Of a stretch of 10,246 bases of DNA, positions 1 through 5,856 are shown piece after piece (position 1 is the stretch's first letter; each line of letters begins with the position of its first letter). Under the pieces are notes generated by a model, which had not been told where the DNA came from, did no database searches, and saw only the letters and a list, made by a program, of their open reading frames with translations. The translations under genes and the position numbers were made by a program. Source of the DNA: Demequinaceae bacterium UBA4004 (GTDB lineage Bacteria; Actinomycetota; Actinomycetes; Actinomycetales; Demequinaceae). The stretch covers positions 223 to 10,468 of the forward strand of contig DGBM01000272.1 in NCBI GenBank assembly GCA_002384765.1, written 5' to 3'.

Positions 1-515
1 TCGTGGACATGGCGCAGGGCTGATGGGCGACTGCCGAGGCCGGTCGATTCTGAGATGGAGGGGTTGAATTTGGGATCTGGTCCTTGCGCGAGCTCGATTG
101 CGACTGTGATCGCTTCCTCGGCTTCATCACGGGTGACGTCTTCGCCTCGATACTCGGCGTTGTTTCTGACGTAGCGGAGGTCGGCCGCATCTTGCACGAT
201 CTGGCGTTGATTGAAGTTTTGGGCGATCGCGGCTGCTGCCTCGAATACTCGTACGTGGTGTTGTGTGGTGTCGGTGGTGACTCGGAGACCGGTGGCTAGG
301 ACGAGCGCGTTGCAGAGTTTGCGGCATGCGTCGTACGCGAGTTGGAAGGCGCCTTCGTTGTCTTCGAGGGCGATTCCGGCCTCGGCGGTAGGGATATGGC
401 GTATTGCCTGGCTGGTGAATCGGCGGACGGTGTTCACGTCGACGTCGACCTGCTCGATCGCACCTTCGTCGAGTAGGTCTTTGAGGGAGCTTTTGGCGAT
501 GGCGGCAGCATTCAT
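1..515 (-). CDS. HEPN-domain protein, toxin-like partner of an MNT protein (partial at left edge)
   Basis: The frame is open from the ATG at 515 to the window edge (171 codons, no stop), so the C-terminus is missing. It is an all-alpha protein. An early helix (Y61-DACRKLCNAL) and TQHH (84-87) are followed by R117-N-N-A-E-Y122, which is the layout of HEPN domains in actinobacterial HEPN/MNT pairs (SAV_6107-like, from memory of the family). HEPN proteins of this kind are typically RNases or RNA-binding toxins neutralised by the nucleotidyltransferase partner. The usual R-x4-6-H motif is altered: Tyr122 occupies the expected His position, so catalysis is uncertain. The start codon overlaps the stop of the upstream wHTH-MNT gene as ATGA, implying translational coupling. 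I see the frame, motif and overlap directly; toxin activity is inferred. Confidence 0.75.
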   Translation of the reverse strand, partial: MNAAAIAKSSLKDLLDEGAIEQVDVDVNTVRRFTSQAIRHIPTAEAGIALEDNEGAFQLAYDACRKLCNALVLATGLRVTTDTTQHHVRVFEAAAAIAQNFNQRQIVQDAADLRYVRNNAEYRGEDVTRDEAEEAITVAIELAQGPDPKFNPSISESTGLGSRPSALRHVH

Positions 516-1096
516 GTGGGGCCTTCTCGGTCGACGATGGTGACGTATGGGCGGGAGGCGATGGTGGAAAGGAGGCCGGCTTGTCGGTCGTCCCAATCGC
601 CTGTGCCGACCGTGAGGATCTGCACAGGAAGCTCAAGCAACTCTTCGAGTGATCTGTTCGTGGAGCGGACTGCTCGGGGGTCGGGTGTGCCGACCAGAAG
701 GATGTCGACGTCGCGTGGGGGCGGGCCTGGGATTCCGCTGTATCGCTCGGCCCAGGATCCAAAGACGATGACAGTGCGTATGCCGTCGAGTCCTTCGACG
801 GCGTCGGCGACGTGGACGATGGGGCCGTACGAGCGTGACAAGATCGCAATCAGCGGCTGGAAGTAGGGGCTTTGCGGGTCGGCGCGGACCATGCGCGATC
901 GTCCGGCTCTTCGTTCGCTGAGGATGCCGGATTCGACGAGCCGGTTCACTTCGTTCAAGACGTTTGGATGGGCGATTCCGGCTACTTCCGAGAGCGTGGA
1001 GATGGGTTGTTCTCGGTCAGGCTTCAGTAGGAGCCAGGCGAGTATTCGGGCTTGGGCCTCGGACCTGAAGAGGGGGAGGAGCTGGGCACTCTTCAT
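512..1096 (-). CDS. Winged-helix / minimal nucleotidyltransferase (MNT) fusion protein, likely antitoxin and autoregulator
   Basis: A 194-residue protein starting MKSAQLLPLFRS. Residues about 8-75 form a winged helix-turn-helix: EAQARILAWLLL, the recognition region AGIAHPNVLNEVNRLVESG, and a wing ending at RMVRAD. Residues about 105-165 are a DNA-polymerase-beta-like nucleotidyltransferase core with G113-S-W and D129-V-D131, the GSx(n)DxD metal-binding signature of MNT proteins. In HEPN/MNT pairs the MNT protein neutralises HEPN, in studied cases by AMPylation. The fused DNA-binding domain suggests it also represses its own promoter. I preferred the ATG at 1096 over the upstream codon at 1204 because protein-like sequence begins there and the upstream stretch contains the promoter inverted repeat. 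No clear Shine-Dalgarno precedes it, so a leaderless transcript is possible. Its stop overlaps the HEPN start by four bases. Confidence 0.82.
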   Translation of the reverse strand: MKSAQLLPLFRSEAQARILAWLLLKPDREQPISTLSEVAGIAHPNVLNEVNRLVESGILSERRAGRSRMVRADPQSPYFQPLIAILSRSYGPIVHVADAVEGLDGIRTVIVFGSWAERYSGIPGPPPRDVDILLVGTPDPRAVRSTNRSLEELLELPVQILTVGTGDWDDRQAGLLSTIASRPYVTIVDREGPT

Positions 1097-1105
1097 ACGT
1101 CGATC

Positions 1106-1131
1106 GTACAATACTGTACGGTTCTCGTACA
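1106..1131 (-). promoter_or_regulatory. Putative operator/promoter of the wHTH-MNT/HEPN operon
   Basis: An imperfect palindrome GTACA-ATAC-TGTAC lies at 1106-1119, only ten bases upstream of the ATG at 1096. A third GTACA copy lies at 1127-1131. On the minus strand it contains TATTGT (1113-1108) and TACAGT (1118-1113), either of which fits a TAnnnT -10 element. Overlap of a palindrome with the -10 region, directly before a gene encoding a winged helix, is the expected layout for autorepression. No convincing -35 was seen. Confidence 0.45.
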
Positions 1132-1269
1132 CTGACGGGGCGTGCGCTTCGTGTTGGCGTCGATCTCGGAGATCGGCTTGCCGCCTCGGTAGTACATTCG
1201 GCATGAGATGCCTTCAGGGAGGTTCCGATAGGTGATGCTCAGGCCGAGTTGGTCGATCAGAGTGTCTAG
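1132..1269 (-). pseudogene. Remnant of an ImmA/IrrE-type metallopeptidase N-terminal region
   Basis: The minus frame reads LDTLIDQLGLSITYRNLPEG, then RMYYRGGKPISEIDANTKRT and PRQ. This resembles the stretch before the HExxH zinc motif in actinobacterial ImmA/IrrE-family proteins, where a line like 'RTRRQ-xTLAHELGH' would follow. Here the similarity stops at PRQ (1132). The frame continues as unrelated residues through the operator region and ends at 1093, so the catalytic HExxH is absent. No convincing start or partner helix-turn-helix domain is seen upstream. The assignment rests on remembered family pattern only and could be wrong. If right, the toxin-antitoxin module or a deletion has replaced the catalytic half. 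Confidence 0.4.
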
Positions 1270-1761
1270 ACCACCCGGTGCCGCTGGGCGTCGCGGGCCG
1301 AGGGTGCACGCGGGAATCCGGTGTTCGAGTCCCGACGCCGGCCGAGCAGCTTGATGCACTTCGTCTTCTGATTCGAGTCGAGGAGCGTTTCGAGGTAGCG
1401 ACGTACTCGCCGGTCAGGAGCTGCATCTCCACCGAGGGCAGGGGCGCCTTCTCGGCTGCCGCAAGTCCCCGCGTCACCGTCGCCTTGCCCAACGCGTAGG
1501 CCGGGGTGGCTCTCACGCACAGACCGGAAGTATCAGGTGCGTCAGCGGGCACTTACGCCCGGAGTAGTGGCTACAAGCAACTTTAGACACGAAGCGATCA
1601 GCGAACTGGCAGGAACGGATGGCACGCTCGGATGAAGGGGCGGTAGCTGTCCGCGGCCGGAGCAAGAACTCCGGCCGCCTCAACAAGCCGCTGGTGCGGA
1701 CAGTCGACACCGTGTGTGTAAAAGACGATGCGCGGCCAAGGAGTTCACCTTAGTAGAGCTC
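1270..1761. other. Long non-coding stretch between the divergent toxin-antitoxin operon and the amidase gene
   Basis: Open frames exist on both strands, but none has a recognisable domain, a convincing ribosome binding site or steady codon bias. Minus-strand reading gives phrases such as GVGTRTPDS around 1330, typical of a chance T-loop-like sequence (GTGTTCGAGTCCC), but no tRNA fold could be built. The only strong structure is the hairpin at 1653-1678. Confidence 0.5.
1647..1703. repeat. Nested inverted repeat with a perfect 10-bp GC-rich hairpin
   Basis: GCGGCCGGAG (1653-1662) and CTCCGGCCGC (1669-1678) form a perfect 10-bp stem with a 6-base loop. CTGTCCGC at 1647-1654 is also complementary to GCGGACAG at 1696-1703, giving an outer arm pair enclosing the hairpin and a 17-base bulge. 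No T tract follows on either strand. It may be a transcription terminator of the U-tract-less kind frequent in high-GC bacteria, insulating the amidase gene, or a structured RNA or protein site. Confidence 0.55.
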
Positions 1762-1791
1762 TTGCGCAGGCCGTTTACGGGGGTCTACATT
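1762..1791 (+). promoter_or_regulatory. Candidate promoter of the amidase gene
   Basis: TTGCGC (1762-1767) and TACATT (1786-1791) are separated by 18 bases and lie 32 bases upstream of the ATG at 1823. Both are partial matches to housekeeping -35 and -10 hexamers. This is the best pair in the spacer, but by eye only. Confidence 0.3.
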
Positions 1792-1822
1792 CTTGCTTAC
1801 CAAAGCTGGGGGAGGGTCTTCA

Positions 1823-2461
1823 ATGCGAACTAGGCTCGGTCTCGTCGTTCTGCTGCTTCTGTCCTTGACATCCGTGAGGCCGGCCGTTGCTCATGACGGC
1901 ACTGCGTCTAGTCCTGAAGGTATCAGCGGCGGAGACTTCATCATCTCACCGTCGGGCGGTTCGGACGATGCCTTCAATGGCTATCGGGTGTTCCTTTCGT
2001 CTCCGCGACATGCCGACTCCGGCTCCCGCGGTGAGTGCACGAATCCTGGCCGTCAGGAAAACGTCAACGGACGCTTCTGGAACTGGTATGCGGCCAACGG
2101 CAACTCGGTCGGCACCTATTACGACACCACAAACCGGAGCCGCAACCTCCACTCGCGAGGCTACTCGGTACGAGTGTCGAAGAACAGCAAGGACAACGGC
2201 TACCTCGAAAACTCACAAACAAGTGCCAACTGGGGCTCACACATCCACGTAGTGACGCACACGAATGCGCTGGGCGGATGTGGGAATGCCGCTGACTACC
2301 TGCTCACGATCTGGAATCAGGCGAACGATCATCAACTCGCTGACATCTTTCGGCCCAATCTGAACTCCGCCATCCCAGGCAGCACCACGAACTGGCAAGA
2401 CACTGGTCTCGCTGAGCTCAACACCAACAGGCCGCTCGGCGACGTTTACATCGAGTTGTAG
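1823..2461 (+). CDS. Secreted N-acetylmuramoyl-L-alanine amidase (amidase_3-like), truncated by an in-frame TAG
   Basis: The protein starts MRTRLGLVVLLLLSL; the ATG at 1823 has a purine-rich site (GGGGGAGGG, about 1808-1815) at good spacing. A signal peptide ends near AVA-H24. The mature part follows the zinc-amidase pattern: FLSSPRHADSG (His63, first zinc ligand), RQEN (Glu79), a GYSVRVSK strand (113-120), a helix with SANW, IHVVTHTNA (His146, like SIHxNA) and DVYIEL (Glu211, position of the catalytic Glu). It should cleave the bond between N-acetylmuramic acid and L-alanine in peptidoglycan outside the membrane. Cys72 and Cys153 could pair. Translation stops at TAG (2459-2461), one residue after Leu212, yet family-like sequence continues in frame to 2563. 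It is therefore either a nonsense-mutated gene or read through. The truncated form keeps Glu211 but loses the last helix. Confidence 0.8.
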   Translation: MRTRLGLVVLLLLSLTSVRPAVAHDGTASSPEGISGGDFIISPSGGSDDAFNGYRVFLSSPRHADSGSRGECTNPGRQENVNGRFWNWYAANGNSVGTYYDTTNRSRNLHSRGYSVRVSKNSKDNGYLENSQTSANWGSHIHVVTHTNALGGCGNAADYLLTIWNQANDHQLADIFRPNLNSAIPGSTTNWQDTGLAELNTNRPLGDVYIEL

Positions 2462-2563
2462 TTCCACACGAATCAAGCACGACAGCAGTGGCTCTACAAC
2501 AACTCAGACAAGTACTCATACTTGTATGGCCTGTCGGTCGACCAATATCTTGGGTATCCGTAG
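2462..2563 (+). pseudogene. In-frame C-terminal continuation of the amidase beyond the amber codon
   Basis: Directly after TAG the same frame reads FHTNQARQQWLYNNSD and continues through YLYGLSVDQYLGYP to a second TAG (2561-2563), 33 codons. FHTN completes the amidase_3 'IELxFHxN' motif begun at 209-212, and QQWLYNN is the expected closing helix. The full protein would be 246 residues counting the TAG position. The second TAG sits nine bases before the GTG of the lipoprotein gene, the spacing of a normal operon junction, so 2563 looks like the ancestral end. This tail has no start codon of its own. Confidence 0.75.
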
Positions 2564-2572
2564 GGGGAAATT

Positions 2573-3430
2573 GTGCGGACATTTGCATTGGCAGTCTCGC
2601 TGGTGGTTGTGCTTAGCGCGTGCGGTCAGAGCGAGAGCGACACGGTGGGACGCGAATCCTCTGCGCCACCTCTGAGGTCGGCCGAGGAACCCGCGCCGCC
2701 GTTCGATGACGTGGTCGGCTTCGGGCGCAGCGACGATGCCGTCCTGCGTGACGACACCATTGCGCTTTGGGAGGCATGGCAGCGACAAAGCCTTGTTGCC
2801 AGTTGCATGGCTGATGCCGGGTTCGAGTACTACATCGACTTTCAGTATCCGGAGCAGGACATACAACGAGTCATGGAGTCGCTTGGCCTCTCAGGCGAGG
2901 TCCCACCCGATGGCTCCACTCTCAACGCCAAGGTCCGCGATGGACTTGAGCGCGAAAGCCTAGACACCTACTACCGGACCTTGTACGACGTCACGCTCGA
3001 AGATGTCGAGGCTCAGCGCGGCAACTTCCGTGGCGGTTGCACAGGTCGGTCCTGGGGCGCGGTTGGAAGCTTGTGGGTCGCCCGTGACGACGTTGCAGCA
3101 GACCTGGTCAAGTTGAATAAGTCGTTGCAGTCAGGCGCGAGCATGGACGCCGCGCGCCTCGCCTTTTCGAAGTGCGCAGCCTCGCAGGGACTTGAGGGAG
3201 TGGCGACACCCTCTGACGTTGAGCAAGCGGACCGCGATGCCAAGACCCAAGCCGCGGTTCTCGGGGCGTGTTCTGATCCGTACTATGTCGCCTTGAGCAG
3301 CGTCCACAACTCTGTTGAGAAGGCGTTCGAAGCAGTTCACCCGCAAATCACGGAACAGCGCGAGACCTATGACGGCGCACTGGACCGCATTCGCGCCGAC
3401 CGCGAGTTCCTTGACGACCTGGAGGGTTGA
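2573..3430 (+). CDS. Predicted lipoprotein of unknown function with four conserved-looking cysteines
   Basis: 285 residues, starting at GTG 2573 with AGGGGGA (2562-2568) as ribosome binding site; that site overlaps the amidase's distal stop codon. The N-terminus MRTFALAVSLVVVLSAC carries a lipobox LSAC with Cys17 as the lipidation site, so it should be anchored to the outer face of the membrane. A low-complexity acidic, proline-rich linker (about 24-45) follows. The folded part has Cys78 (SCMADAGFEY), Cys156 (GGCTG), Cys201 (SKCAASQGL) and Cys233 (GACSDPYY), enough for two disulfides. The Cys78 and Cys201 contexts resemble each other, hinting at a repeated helical unit. Proteins with 'CMxxxGF' motifs are common as uncharacterised actinobacterial lipoproteins. 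The tight junction with the amidase suggests a shared envelope role. Confidence 0.8.
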   Translation: MRTFALAVSLVVVLSACGQSESDTVGRESSAPPLRSAEEPAPPFDDVVGFGRSDDAVLRDDTIALWEAWQRQSLVASCMADAGFEYYIDFQYPEQDIQRVMESLGLSGEVPPDGSTLNAKVRDGLERESLDTYYRTLYDVTLEDVEAQRGNFRGGCTGRSWGAVGSLWVARDDVAADLVKLNKSLQSGASMDAARLAFSKCAASQGLEGVATPSDVEQADRDAKTQAAVLGACSDPYYVALSSVHNSVEKAFEAVHPQITEQRETYDGALDRIRADREFLDDLEG

Positions 3431-3526
3431 GCGACGGCACCGTCAATTTCTAGTCTGCAAATAGTGCATCTACTTAGCAGGATCGTGGGATCAGGCTCGT
3501 TCTAAAGCACGACGGCGAGAACGACC

Positions 3527-3736
3527 GTGAACTGGTCGGTACTCCTTCGCACTATCGAACAGGCCGCAGTCGTGCCGGACAATAAACCCGCAGGCTCACA
3601 CGCCGATGGAGCCGACCAAGACGATTCACTCCCGACCGCGGAGGCGGACACGCCGGAAGACGCGGTCACATCGGCAACAGTTCCGGGTCCCGGCAGCGTG
3701 TCGGAGGTCGTAACGCCGGGCGCACCGGGCGCCTAG
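3527..3736 (+). CDS. Small acidic hypothetical protein, N-terminal part, ended by an in-frame TAG
   Basis: The frame opens after TAA at 3503 and the first usable start is GTG 3527; a weak GGCGAGA lies about 6 bases before it. The 69 residues start MNWSVLLRTIEQAAVVPD and run into an acidic Asp/Glu/Pro/Ala-rich, probably unstructured region, ending PGAPGA at TAG (3734-3736). No domain is recognised. The same frame continues beyond the TAG for 73 codons with strong G/C third-position bias, so this is probably the front part of a protein of about 143 codons. It is 96 bases downstream of the lipoprotein gene on the same strand. Confidence 0.55.
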   Translation: MNWSVLLRTIEQAAVVPDNKPAGSHADGADQDDSLPTAEADTPEDAVTSATVPGPGSVSEVVTPGAPGA

Positions 3737-3958
3737 GGGTCACAAGACATCAACGCGGGCGACGCAACCCCAGCAATCCGCGAAGTCGAGTTCGACGCCA
3801 TCGCCAACTTGGGCACGCCCCCAACCGTGGACCTCGAGGAGGCGGACCCCACAGTCGATGCCTGCCTGACCCACCTGCAGACCATGCTCGGCGTCGTCGC
3901 CGGCGGGTTCGGAGGGGCGACCGGCTCCTACTTCGGTGCAAGGACCGCCCGCAAGTAG
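3737..3958 (+). pseudogene. In-frame continuation of the small acidic protein beyond the amber codon
   Basis: From 3737 the frame of the preceding gene reads GSQDINAGDATPAIREVEFD and on to a final TAG at 3956-3958. Third positions are overwhelmingly G or C. The C-terminus holds MLGVVAGGFGGATGSYFG, a glycine-rich hydrophobic segment that could span or dip into the membrane, followed by the basic tail ARTARK. The composition (acidic linker, single small hydrophobic segment, basic end) suggests a small membrane-associated protein, possibly phage-derived, but no family is recognised. No ATG, GTG or TTG with a ribosome binding site lies at its beginning, so independent translation is unlikely. Confidence 0.55.
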
Positions 3959-3978
3959 GCAGCGGCCCCACGAACGGC

Positions 3979-4004
3979 GGGCCGGGCACTTCCTGCCCCC
4001 GCCC
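3979..4004 (+). terminator. Candidate stem-loop terminator after the plus-strand cluster
   Basis: GGGC (3979-3982) and GGGCA (3984-3988) face TGCCC (3994-3998) and GCCC (4001-4004) around a five-base loop, with a small internal loop. It begins 20 bases after the stop at 3958. There is no T tract, so it is only a candidate. Confidence 0.35.
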
Positions 4005-4266
4005 AGTCAATCTGAGACGCGCCAGGCGGGACTATGCCTGCCCATTGGCGAGGGTCGCGCCACACACTTGCGGCGAACCTCATCTCCGTTGAGCCATCGT
4101 GTCCCAAGAGTTGCAAGGAGGGTGATGACCGTGACGTCCATTGTCCTTGGCGCGCCCAACGCCGAGCAGCCGCAGCATCGCAATCGTCTGGCCCCAAGAA
4201 CCTTCGCATCTGACTAGAGTCACCCCTTGCCTGCAGTGCCAGGACCGGGGGGATGCGCGCCCAACC
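4005..4266. other. Spacer between convergent transcription units, no gene recognised
   Basis: Short frames on both strands lack recognisable domains and ribosome binding sites. I see no RNA gene or repeat. It sits between the end of the plus-strand cluster and the end of the minus-strand membrane-protein gene. Confidence 0.45.
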
Positions 4267-5154
4267 TCAACGCCTCGCCAGTGCACTAAGGCGACGGGGC
4301 AGAAGCCGAATATGCCTGCTGGCCCGAATCCCCCAGCATTTAGCGGCATTACCTGCGTCAATGGCATAGGCAGCGGCACCTGGAGTGCCGATCAAGTACG
4401 CCACGACCCACGTGCCGAGAATCAGTGCCACGTCCACGTTCGGCACGGAGACCGAGCTGCCTCGTGCCACTCCTCTGCTGAAGAGAACGAGGGATACGCA
4501 CCAGATGGCGGCAAAAGCCCAGCGTTCAACGCGCTGACGTTGGAAGCCTGGTACGGATCCGAAGGCAGAGAGTGCCCGTAGTAGAACGCAAAATCCAGTC
4601 GTGGCCAGTATCCACGCTGACCACGGTTCGGCGGCATAGGTTGCGACCATCAACGCTGCAGCCGCGGCCAAGGCAGTGAGGTAGCGAGCCAGATGGGTCC
4701 GCCGCGGCACGAGTCGCCATCCAACCATCGGAGGGGCTTCACCGGCGACCGGCAGGACTTCGACACGTCGCTGCTGCATCGATCCAGTGAGCACCCACAA
4801 GGACATCCACCCACGGCGGATGGGCGAGCGAAGGTGCTCAATCTCGGCGGCGCTAGCACGGAGCCGCCATCGATGCGACTGTCCCGGCTCGAGGCGCAAC
4901 GGCAGACTCAAGTGGGGAGTGAGGTCGAAGCCTCCACGCCCTCCGCGCATGCCACCAAGGATAACGTGCTCGACGCTGTCAGGGACACGACCCGCGTTGA
5001 AGACGCGGACAACGATGACTTCGCTGTATGCCAGGCAGTGGACGCGCAGCGATGGCCCTGATAGGCGCCACGACGTCACCGCCCAAACGAGGCCGGCTAC
5101 AGTCAACCCGGCGGGGACCGCTGCTAGAGCCCAACCGGGCCAGTCGTTGTTCAT
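4267..5154 (-). CDS. Multi-pass membrane protein with an N-terminal soluble domain, function unknown
   Basis: 295 residues from MNNDWPGWALAAVP. A first membrane segment (about 9-28) is followed by a soluble domain (about 35-140) of beta-strand character: SLRVHCLAYSEVIVVRVFNA, then a glycine-rich loop and RLEPGQSHRWRLRA. The pattern resembles the immunoglobulin-like modules of uncharacterised actinobacterial membrane proteins. Hydrophobic segments follow at about 156-175, 178-198, 211-230 and 240-265, and the tail is strongly basic (RHIRLLPRRLSALARR). I preferred the ATG at 5154; a GTG at 5175 would add seven residues, and neither has a clear ribosome binding site. The gene is alone on its strand. 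No catalytic motif is visible. Confidence 0.65.
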   Translation of the reverse strand: MNNDWPGWALAAVPAGLTVAGLVWAVTSWRLSGPSLRVHCLAYSEVIVVRVFNAGRVPDSVEHVILGGMRGGRGGFDLTPHLSLPLRLEPGQSHRWRLRASAAEIEHLRSPIRRGWMSLWVLTGSMQQRRVEVLPVAGEAPPMVGWRLVPRRTHLARYLTALAAAAALMVATYAAEPWSAWILATTGFCVLLRALSAFGSVPGFQRQRVERWAFAAIWCVSLVLFSRGVARGSSVSVPNVDVALILGTWVVAYLIGTPGAAAYAIDAGNAAKCWGIRASRHIRLLPRRLSALARR

Positions 5155-5449
5155 GGCGCGAGATTGTGGCAGCACCCACCGACACGCCGCCGACTCATGG
5201 CTCTGTCTGGGCTCGTCATCACCACCGCCGTCCAGCTTCCTGGTCGGCGTTCCGATGCGCTCACGTCACCCCGCCTGTCAACTCTCGCCACCGCATGTCT
5301 GCCTCTCATGACTTTCGCCGTTCACTGGTGTTCGTTATGCAGGAGGCTCCCCGTGCGGTGGACAATCGGTCCGAACACGCGTGGGCGGAGAAGTCCTTGG
5401 CCGTTCAAGGCCCACCTTGTCTCAACTGCACGCGTCGCCTCGCGTACTT
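5155..5449. other. Spacer upstream of the membrane-protein gene and CYTH remnant, no gene recognised
   Basis: A plus frame through here (containing MQEAPRAVDNRSEHAWAEKS near 5338) is open, but it shows no recognisable domain and is not in the frame of the CYTH N-terminus. It may be further degraded coding sequence. I see no repeats or RNA genes. Any promoter of the minus-strand membrane protein must lie here. Confidence 0.4.
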
Positions 5450-5846
5450 GTGGGATGCGACCTCTGGACTGGGTGGGAGATTGAACGCAAGTTCGACGTC
5501 GGACTGGAAGTCAGCCTGCCGCTTTTGCTGCCATGGGAGCGACGGTCTCGGAGTTGCGAATCCGCGCCATCAGCTGGAGGCGGATTACTACGATTCCCCA
5601 GGTCTTTCGCTAGCCCAGATCGGGGTGACACTGCGACACAGCGTGGGGGGAGAGGACGAGGGATGGCACGTCAAGGTTCCCAGTGGCCGTGATACTCGGA
5701 CCGAGCATTGGCGTCCGTTGGGTACCGCGGCCGCGCCTGTCGCCCGACTGCGAGAGGACCCGTTTGCGGGCCCGTTCCCAAGGTCATCGTCCCCAAGGCG
5801 GTTATGGTGGAGCTTAAGGATGGCTTTGGGGGATCCCCGCACCTGA
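5450..5846 (+). pseudogene. CYTH-domain (triphosphate tunnel metalloenzyme) protein, frameshifted
   Basis: From 5474 one frame reads WEIERKFDVGLEVSLPLLLP. EIERK is the CYTH signature (ExExK) that binds triphosphate. From 5535 the next frame carries on with GSDGLGVANPRHQLEADYYD, then LRHSVGGEDEGWHVKVPSG, DTRTE and a final APVARL, all expected CYTH strands. Omitting one base (for example T5534 in CCATGGG) joins the two halves exactly where the family would continue. CYTH proteins hydrolyse or cyclise organic triphosphates such as thiamine triphosphate, ATP or inorganic triphosphate. The start is uncertain: GTG 5450 is the nearest, without a ribosome binding site. After ARL the sequence leaves the family and stops at TGA 5844-5846, so the C-terminus is also lost. 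It is a pseudogene unless the frameshift is a sequencing error. Confidence 0.7.
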
Positions 5847-5856
5847 AACGCCGGTC

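Noticed and set aside
127..849. Long minus-strand open frame rich in Arg/Ser/Pro
   Set aside because: It lies in a different frame across both the MNT and HEPN genes and has no protein-like pattern.
1310..1355. Possible tRNA 3' end on the plus strand (GTGTTCGAGTCCCG resembles a T-loop)
   Set aside because: The T stem does not pair properly, and no matching acceptor, D or anticodon arm could be found upstream. Treated as chance or an unrecognisable remnant.
2459..3958. Reassignment of TAG to an amino acid
   Set aside because: Both interrupted genes also end in TAG and the DUF881 gene stops at TAG, so TAG works as a stop in this window.
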